Shown one piece after another: positions 6,961 through 11,032 of a DNA stretch of 11,032 bases (positions within the stretch are counted from its first letter, which is position 1; each line of letters opens with the position of its first letter). The stretch comes from Nanobdellati archaeon (GTDB taxonomy: Archaea; EX4484-52; JAADEF01). The stretch is from NCBI GenBank assembly GCA_015520895.1, contig WAPH01000040.1, positions 1 through 11,032 on the forward strand. Direction: 5' to 3'. The notes beneath the pieces were generated by a model. It ran no database searches. It was given only the letters and a program-made list of their open reading frames with translations, and had not been told where the DNA came from. The position numbers and the translations under genes were made by a program.

Positions 6961-7887
6961 TCACCTTATAAATGTTAATCTTCTTATTGCTTCTTCCTTA
7001 GTTAGGCCCAGTGCTTTGTATTTAAGCACTATTCTTAAATTTATAGCTTGTAATTCTTTAATAAGCAAATAAGCGATTACTGCATCAATACTATTAACCT
7101 TCCTTTTGTAATGATATAAAAAATCTTTTGCTTCACTATGAATTAAACAACATCCCTCATGAATATCTCTCTTTGACTTTAATTCCTTTATTAATTCTCC
7201 ATCTACATCCTTAAATAAATTCATCACTTGCTCCTCGCTTAGCCCTAAATGTCGAATCTTCAAAAGCAAACTATTAAATTCTATTCTCTTTAATATATTT
7301 GTTATTTCAGAAGGATAGTTGACTAATAATGTTAAGTAATACTTATAGAGTATAAAAGAAATTTCTCCTAGCATACCTTCTTTTGAAGCATCTATAATAG
7401 AATCAATAACATGTTTTGGAAGTTTAGCTTTTTTAAGCATGCGATAAGGTAAAGATCTGTCATAATAATATCTCATAGCATCTACATTTAAAGGTTTGGT
7501 ATCATACAACCAAGGTATTAACTCTTCAAAGTTCATCTTTTCTACATCTCCTATAAAATATACCCGGATATTGTTTATAAGGTATCTAGTCCACAATGCT
7601 TTAAAAACTCCTTTTACTAAATTATCTGTTTTTATGAACCTTAGCATTTGATGAAATTCTCCTACTTCCTGTGGGGGTGCATGTCTACTAATAAAATCGA
7701 CAAGTTGATAAGATGAAAAGTAGATAGAATAAGATTCTATTAATTTTTTATAAAGTGGATCTCTATCTTGTAACAACACTAACATCTCCCCTGGAGATAA
7801 TTCCAACATCTTCTCATAATCTTTCCTTCTCAATATAGTTTTGCCTCTTGATTTGGCTCGCGTATATAAAAAAGGTGTCTGCATCAT
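6961..7887 (-). CDS. atpC: A-type ATP synthase subunit C (rotor collar, V-ATPase d homologue)
   Basis: Subunit C is the funnel-shaped soluble protein that seats the D/F axle on the membrane K ring. The 308-residue all-helical product carries the typical N-terminus 'FLYTRAKSRGKTIL' (6-19), a helix with 'LSPGEMLVLLQDRDP' (30-44), and a C-terminal stretch 'AVIAYLLIKELQAINLRIVLKYKALG' (269-294, key residues Lys-Glu-x-x-x-x-x-x-Arg-x-x-x-x-Lys), which is strongly characteristic of the d/C family. It is slightly shorter than the roughly 350 residues common in the family. The ATG overlaps the atpE TGA (ATGA), with GGTGGT upstream. A second Met follows immediately, so the start could be one codon later. 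Confidence 0.93.
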   Translation of the reverse strand: MMQTPFLYTRAKSRGKTILRRKDYEKMLELSPGEMLVLLQDRDPLYKKLIESYSIYFSSYQLVDFISRHAPPQEVGEFHQMLRFIKTDNLVKGVFKALWTRYLINNIRVYFIGDVEKMNFEELIPWLYDTKPLNVDAMRYYYDRSLPYRMLKKAKLPKHVIDSIIDASKEGMLGEISFILYKYYLTLLVNYPSEITNILKRIEFNSLLLKIRHLGLSEEQVMNLFKDVDGELIKELKSKRDIHEGCCLIHSEAKDFLYHYKRKVNSIDAVIAYLLIKELQAINLRIVLKYKALGLTKEEAIRRLTFIR

Positions 7888-8462
7888 AACTCATCTACCA
7901 CCTTTTGTAAAACTCTTTCTTTTATATCTTCCTTTAAGGAAGAGAGAGTAAGATTAATTGACGTCTCTTCCCCTCTTCCATAAACAATTATTCCAAAATC
8001 TATTTTGTCGTTTTCTTCAACTTTAACCCCTTTAATTAAAGATTCCACTAATTTCTTATCTTTGGAAGGAACTTCTATTTTTTCAAATTTATCTAACTCT
8101 TCTGATGCATATTCCAGCATCATCTTATATAAAGAACGTTTAGTAGTTTCGTCTAAGTCTGATAACTCTTTTAATGCTTTATCTATTAACTCATCGATTT
8201 TCTTTTTTATCTTTTCTCTATATTGAAGTTTAAGTTGTTGTTCCTGACCATATATATTAGCACGTGCCCTTTCTTTTTCACTTTTCTTAAATGTTTCGAG
8301 TTGCTGAGATAATTTTTCTTCTAAATAACTAATTTCCTTTTTTCTTTTCTCTTTCATTTGCTTTTTAGCTTCCTCTAAAATCTTCTCTTTTTCTAATTCT
8401 GCCTTACTTAACACATCTCTTTTTAATTTATTAATTTCACCTCTATTAATTACTTCTTCCAT
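7884..8462 (-). CDS. atpE: A-type ATP synthase subunit E (peripheral stalk)
   Basis: Subunit E pairs with H to form the peripheral stalks that hold the A3B3 head still against rotor torque. The 192-residue product has a long charged N-terminal helix (about 8-95, Lys/Glu-rich, with the family's 'AELEKEKILEEAKKQ' at 21-35) and a mixed alpha/beta C-terminal domain (about 100-192) that contacts the head. 'RARANIYGQEQQLKL' (64-78) is the usual conserved stretch before the globular domain. The ATG at 8462 is preceded by GGTGAGAG. It lies 28 bases after atpK, the widest gap in the operon, with no obvious terminator or promoter there. Confidence 0.95.
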   Translation of the reverse strand: MEEVINRGEINKLKRDVLSKAELEKEKILEEAKKQMKEKRKKEISYLEEKLSQQLETFKKSEKERARANIYGQEQQLKLQYREKIKKKIDELIDKALKELSDLDETTKRSLYKMMLEYASEELDKFEKIEVPSKDKKLVESLIKGVKVEENDKIDFGIIVYGRGEETSINLTLSSLKEDIKERVLQKVVDEL

Positions 8463-8490
8463 TTTCTCTCACCAATTAAAATAAAAAGCG

Positions 8491-8706
8491 TTACTTAAAC
8501 AATATCAATAATGCTATAACTAATCCGAAAATTGCTAAAGTTTCTGGCAATACAGTCATAAGCAAACCTTTACCAAAAAACTTCTCATCTTCTGCCATTG
8601 CTGCTACTGCAGCAGAACCGATATGAGCTTCTGCAATACCTGCTGCGACTGCAGTACTTCCTATAGCAATAGATGCTGCTAGTGCCATTAAACCTGCTTC
8701 TGCCAT
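8491..8706 (-). CDS. atpK: A-type ATP synthase subunit K (proteolipid ring, c subunit)
   Basis: This is the membrane rotor subunit. From ATG 8706 it is 71 residues: a single hairpin with helix 1 at about 5-35 (small-residue rich, Gly/Ala) and helix 2 at about 47-70, joined by a polar loop 'MAEDEKFFGKG' (37-47). Glu55 in 'LPETLAIFG' is the ion-binding carboxylate. One hairpin is the 8-kDa bacterial/archaeal form, not the duplicated 16-kDa form. The Gln residues that help bind Na+ in Na+-type rings are absent from both helices, which leans towards H+ coupling (inference). I chose ATG 8706 because GAGGTGA (8712-8718) precedes it by five bases; an in-frame GTG at 8715 lies inside that site and would add MRN. 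Confidence 0.95.
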   Translation of the reverse strand: MAEAGLMALAASIAIGSTAVAAGIAEAHIGSAAVAAMAEDEKFFGKGLLMTVLPETLAIFGLVIALLILFK

Positions 8707-8711
8707 ATTTC

Positions 8712-8718
8712 TCACCTC
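8712..8718 (-). promoter_or_regulatory. GAGGTGA ribosome binding site that sets the atpK start
   Basis: GAGGTGA on the minus strand contains the TGA stop of atpI and precedes ATG 8706 by five bases. The in-frame GTG 8715 is part of this motif and so is an unlikely start. Overlap of the stop and the binding site should couple the two genes and allow strong reinitiation for the many-copy ring subunit. Confidence 0.65.
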
Positions 8719-10640
8719 TTTTTTAATATACCATAAGGACTATACTCCTTTCCCCCTCCTTCGTAAAATTTTGTGAAAAATTCCACATAATGTAATCTCA
8801 ACGAGTGAAGGAAGGGCCCTATAATACCTAACAATATATTAAAAGTATGACCTAATAAAAACAAAACAATTGCTGCAATATAACCCCCTACACTACCTGA
8901 TTCTACAAATCTTTCTACAAAAACATTAATAACATAAGCAATAGCTATAGAACTTAATCCTACTGCCCCTAATCTCGCATAAGAAAGAACATTACTCAAA
9001 ATACTTGGTAATTCAAAAATACCTTTAAGACCTTCCCCTATATAGATTAACCCTATAGAAAGGATCAAAAGCATATAAGCAACATACCGATGATAAGTAG
9101 GTAAATTCTCCAAATATCCATAAATCAGATAGCCTACACTTATCTGTAAAAGAATCCAACTAAATTTTTCAGTAACGGCATGCTTATATTCTTTATACCT
9201 TATTTGCTGATAAATGCCTAATAGCAAACCTAAATTTATATGAATAAGACCAAAAAGAATACTAATTCCTATAAGTTCCTTGATCTCACCCATTCTATGT
9301 AATATAGGATGAAACTCATATCCGAATATGCTCTCAAATCCAAAAAATTCTCCAAAAAGTAAACCAAAAAATATACTTGATGCAGAAGATAAAAGCATCA
9401 CCTTTGCAAGATTATTTATTATACTACCCTTTGGAGTTTTCGTCTTCAAAATGTAAGCAAAAATACCCAGTACTAAACCATAACCTACGTCACCCAAAAT
9501 AAAACCATAAAATAAAGGAAATGTGAAGAACATCAGCACAGTAGGATCTATATAGCGATATTTGGGTAAAGCATAAATATCAAGAAATACCTTAAAGGGG
9601 TTGACATATCTTGTATGTTCTATTTTCACAGGTACTTCTTCGCCTTTTTTAACTTCTTTTATTTCTATAAAAACATTAGGGCTGATCTTTGATAAAGCTT
9701 TTAATAATTTGTTTTTATCTTTGCAAGGAATGTAACCACTTACATAAAAGAGACTTCTCGATTCCTTAAATTTATCTATTTGAGTGTACTTATTCACTAT
9801 GTGCTTAAGAGAAAGAAGTAAATCCTCTAATTCTTTTTGTCTTGATTTGTACTCTTTTTGAACCTTCTCCTCCAATTCTTTTAATTCGTAAACCAAGGCT
9901 GCTCTTTCTTTCACTACTTTGTCTAATATGTCTTTAGTTGTATTGCCATAATTAAGTAAATAATCAACTATGTCATAAATATTATGCTTTTTAATAATGA
10001 ATTCATTCAATTTTTTTATTATATTTTCTTCATCACCTTTATGTATTATTAATGCATAATCTCTGTTTTCCTCCTCATCCCTATAGATTGTAAAACTTAT
10101 TATGCCTTCTTTAATCAAATTTTTTAAGTTTTCGAAAAATTTATCCTTATCCTTTAAAGAAAGTAATATAAATCCTAAACCACTTTTATTTTCTTTAATT
10201 ATGCTTAAATTATCTACACCTAATTTTCTCAATCTTTCAGCCAGAATATAAATTTTATTGAGATTATTGTACTTATCTTTCAACTCCTTTAATTTTTTTA
10301 GCTGTTTTTCGAAATCGTCTATGTATTTTTCATAATTTAATACTTTATCTTCGCTTAACAAAGGTTTTGTAGAAAATGGTTTTCGAATAGCAATAATTTC
10401 ATAATCCATCCCTTTTATTTCCTTTAATACACTCTCTAGATTTAAAAGCATGTCAGAATATGTTTCTAAATTCTGTTCAATTTTAGCTTCTTTCAAAAAT
10501 TCTTTATCGTTAGTTTCCTCTATGTGTATAACTTTGAGATCATAAAGTGTATCAATTAATTTTTTCTTCAAACTTTTTTCTACTGCTATTCTCACATAAC
10601 ACATCTTCTCTGGAAACAAGGAAAATAAATAAGATTTCAA
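8712..10640 (-). CDS. atpI: A-type ATP synthase subunit I (membrane stator, V-ATPase a homologue)
   Basis: Subunit I forms the two half-channels beside the K ring and anchors the peripheral stalks. The 642-residue product has a cytoplasmic N-terminal half (1-350) with two globular lobes linked by long coiled coils (about 100-140 and 235-290), then a membrane half (about 365-610) with multiple hydrophobic helices. Conserved landmarks are 'FPLFYGFILGDVGYGL' (374-389), 'GEFFGF' (430-435), 'LSNVLSYARLGAVGL' (548-562), whose Arg556 corresponds to the essential channel arginine of V-ATPase a subunits, and the C-terminal 'LHSLRLHYVEFFTKFYEGGG' (611-630). It starts at TTG 10640: AGGTGA at 10645-10650 is well spaced for it, and the TTG overlaps the H stop (TTGA). 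The next in-frame ATG is codon 13 and would remove part of the conserved first strand. Confidence 0.97.
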   Translation of the reverse strand: MKSYLFSLFPEKMCYVRIAVEKSLKKKLIDTLYDLKVIHIEETNDKEFLKEAKIEQNLETYSDMLLNLESVLKEIKGMDYEIIAIRKPFSTKPLLSEDKVLNYEKYIDDFEKQLKKLKELKDKYNNLNKIYILAERLRKLGVDNLSIIKENKSGLGFILLSLKDKDKFFENLKNLIKEGIISFTIYRDEEENRDYALIIHKGDEENIIKKLNEFIIKKHNIYDIVDYLLNYGNTTKDILDKVVKERAALVYELKELEEKVQKEYKSRQKELEDLLLSLKHIVNKYTQIDKFKESRSLFYVSGYIPCKDKNKLLKALSKISPNVFIEIKEVKKGEEVPVKIEHTRYVNPFKVFLDIYALPKYRYIDPTVLMFFTFPLFYGFILGDVGYGLVLGIFAYILKTKTPKGSIINNLAKVMLLSSASSIFFGLLFGEFFGFESIFGYEFHPILHRMGEIKELIGISILFGLIHINLGLLLGIYQQIRYKEYKHAVTEKFSWILLQISVGYLIYGYLENLPTYHRYVAYMLLILSIGLIYIGEGLKGIFELPSILSNVLSYARLGAVGLSSIAIAYVINVFVERFVESGSVGGYIAAIVLFLLGHTFNILLGIIGPFLHSLRLHYVEFFTKFYEGGGKEYSPYGILKKR

Positions 10641-10969
10641 GATCTCACCTTCAACAAATCTTTTAAACTTTCAATGATTTCTTTTTTAATTCTTTCCTCT
10701 AATTTAGAGATTTTCGTTTCAAACGTTTGATAGTCCCTTTCCAAAGATTTTTTAAATTTATCTACTTCTTTAGCTATTTCCTTATCAGTCATCTTTCTAA
10801 TCTTCATTATTTCATTCTCAAATTCTTTTTTTATTTCATCCATTTCTTTTTTTAATCTCTTCTCTTCTTTTTGAATATATTTTTCTTTCTTTTTATATGC
10901 TTCATCAATTATTTTATTAGATTCTTTTTCAATTTCTTCTAACTCCTTTAAAACATTTCTTTGAATCAT
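10637..10969 (-). CDS. ahaH: A-type ATP synthase subunit H (peripheral stalk coiled coil)
   Basis: This 110-residue protein is almost entirely one charged helix, rich in Lys, Glu and Ile/Leu heptads from about 5 to 105, with no globular domain and no membrane segment. It opens with 'ELEEIEKESNKIIDEA' (9-24), typical of subunit H, whose helix pairs with the N-terminal helix of E in the peripheral stalk and contacts subunit I. Identity rests on this composition together with its position directly before I, as in other archaeal ATP synthase operons. It starts at ATG 10969, with GGTGA at 10973-10977. It is the first gene after the TATA box at the right edge. Confidence 0.88.
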   Translation of the reverse strand: MIQRNVLKELEEIEKESNKIIDEAYKKKEKYIQKEEKRLKKEMDEIKKEFENEIMKIRKMTDKEIAKEVDKFKKSLERDYQTFETKISKLEERIKKEIIESLKDLLKVRS

Positions 10970-10972
10970 ACG

Positions 10973-10977
10973 TCACC
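10973..10977 (-). promoter_or_regulatory. GGTGA ribosome binding site of the first operon gene
   Basis: GGTGA on the minus strand lies three bases before ATG 10969. If transcription starts about 25 bases from the TATA box, the leader would be only about 10 bases, just enough to contain this site. Confidence 0.6.
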
Positions 10978-10998
10978 ACTCAATTACTATTATTGGAA

Positions 10999-11014
10999 AA
11001 GATTTATAAATCTT
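10999..11014 (-). promoter_or_regulatory. TATA box (palindromic) of the ATP synthase operon
   Basis: TTTATAAA (11003-11010) is a good archaeal TATA box. It lies 34 bases upstream of the H start codon, with purines (AATAAGA) just upstream where the TFB recognition element is expected. It sits inside a perfect 16-base palindrome, AAGATTTATAAATCTT. Transcription would start near 10980. No other promoter-like sequence is seen before the first gene, and the short gaps inside the operon leave little room for internal ones. Confidence 0.6.
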
Positions 11015-11032
11015 ATTATTTCATATCTATAT

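Noticed and set aside
8005..8226. Open frame of 73 codons on the + strand
   Set aside because: It is antisense to the well-supported atpE gene and has the Ser/Phe/Leu-rich pattern of a shadow frame.

Overview
This AT-rich window comes from an archaeon. The evidence is a complete A1AO-type (archaeal/V-type) ATP synthase gene set in the archaeal order H-I-K-E-C-F-A-B-...-D, GGTGA-type ribosome binding sites in front of nearly every gene, and a TATA box just upstream of the first gene. The surface-protein fragment at the left end uses a repeat style I associate with DPANN archaea and with phage or patescibacterial fibre proteins. That makes a DPANN-like lineage plausible, but this is an inference and no taxonomic marker confirms it.

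Layout, left to right. Positions 2-712 (+ strand) hold the 3' part of a low-complexity, glycine/threonine/asparagine-rich repeat protein with a cysteine-rich tail; its start lies off the window. It converges, with only 3 bp between stop codons, on one long minus-strand operon that fills the rest (10969 down to 716). In transcription order the operon is: H, I, K, E, C, F, A, B, two tandem paralogous genes, D, and a phosphoribosyltransferase of the orotate (PyrE-like) type. Genes overlap by 1-4 bases or are separated by 28 bases or fewer, so I see no room for internal terminators. A TATA box lies about 25 bases upstream of a short leader at the right edge.

How the genes work together: H and E form the peripheral stalks. 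I and the K ring form the membrane ion channel and rotor. C, D and F form the central axle. A and B form the catalytic hexamer. Ion flow through I/K drives rotation and ATP synthesis, or the reverse.

The notable discovery is the pair inserted between B and D. Both proteins carry the signature of the LCIB/LCIC family (CGHR domain, beta/theta-type carbonic anhydrase-like): a Cys-x-Asp motif, His-His-x-Pro, (P/T)-His-Ile-Gly, Gly-x-Ile-Arg-x-x-Gly and Cys-Gly-Ala. The spacing is consistent with a Cys-His-Cys zinc site. Two carbonic-anhydrase-like genes embedded in an ATP synthase operon would link CO2/bicarbonate/proton chemistry to the rotary ATPase. To my knowledge this arrangement is not a textbook one. 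No stretch longer than 300 bases lacks a gene, and I found no RNA genes, CRISPR arrays or insertion sequences.
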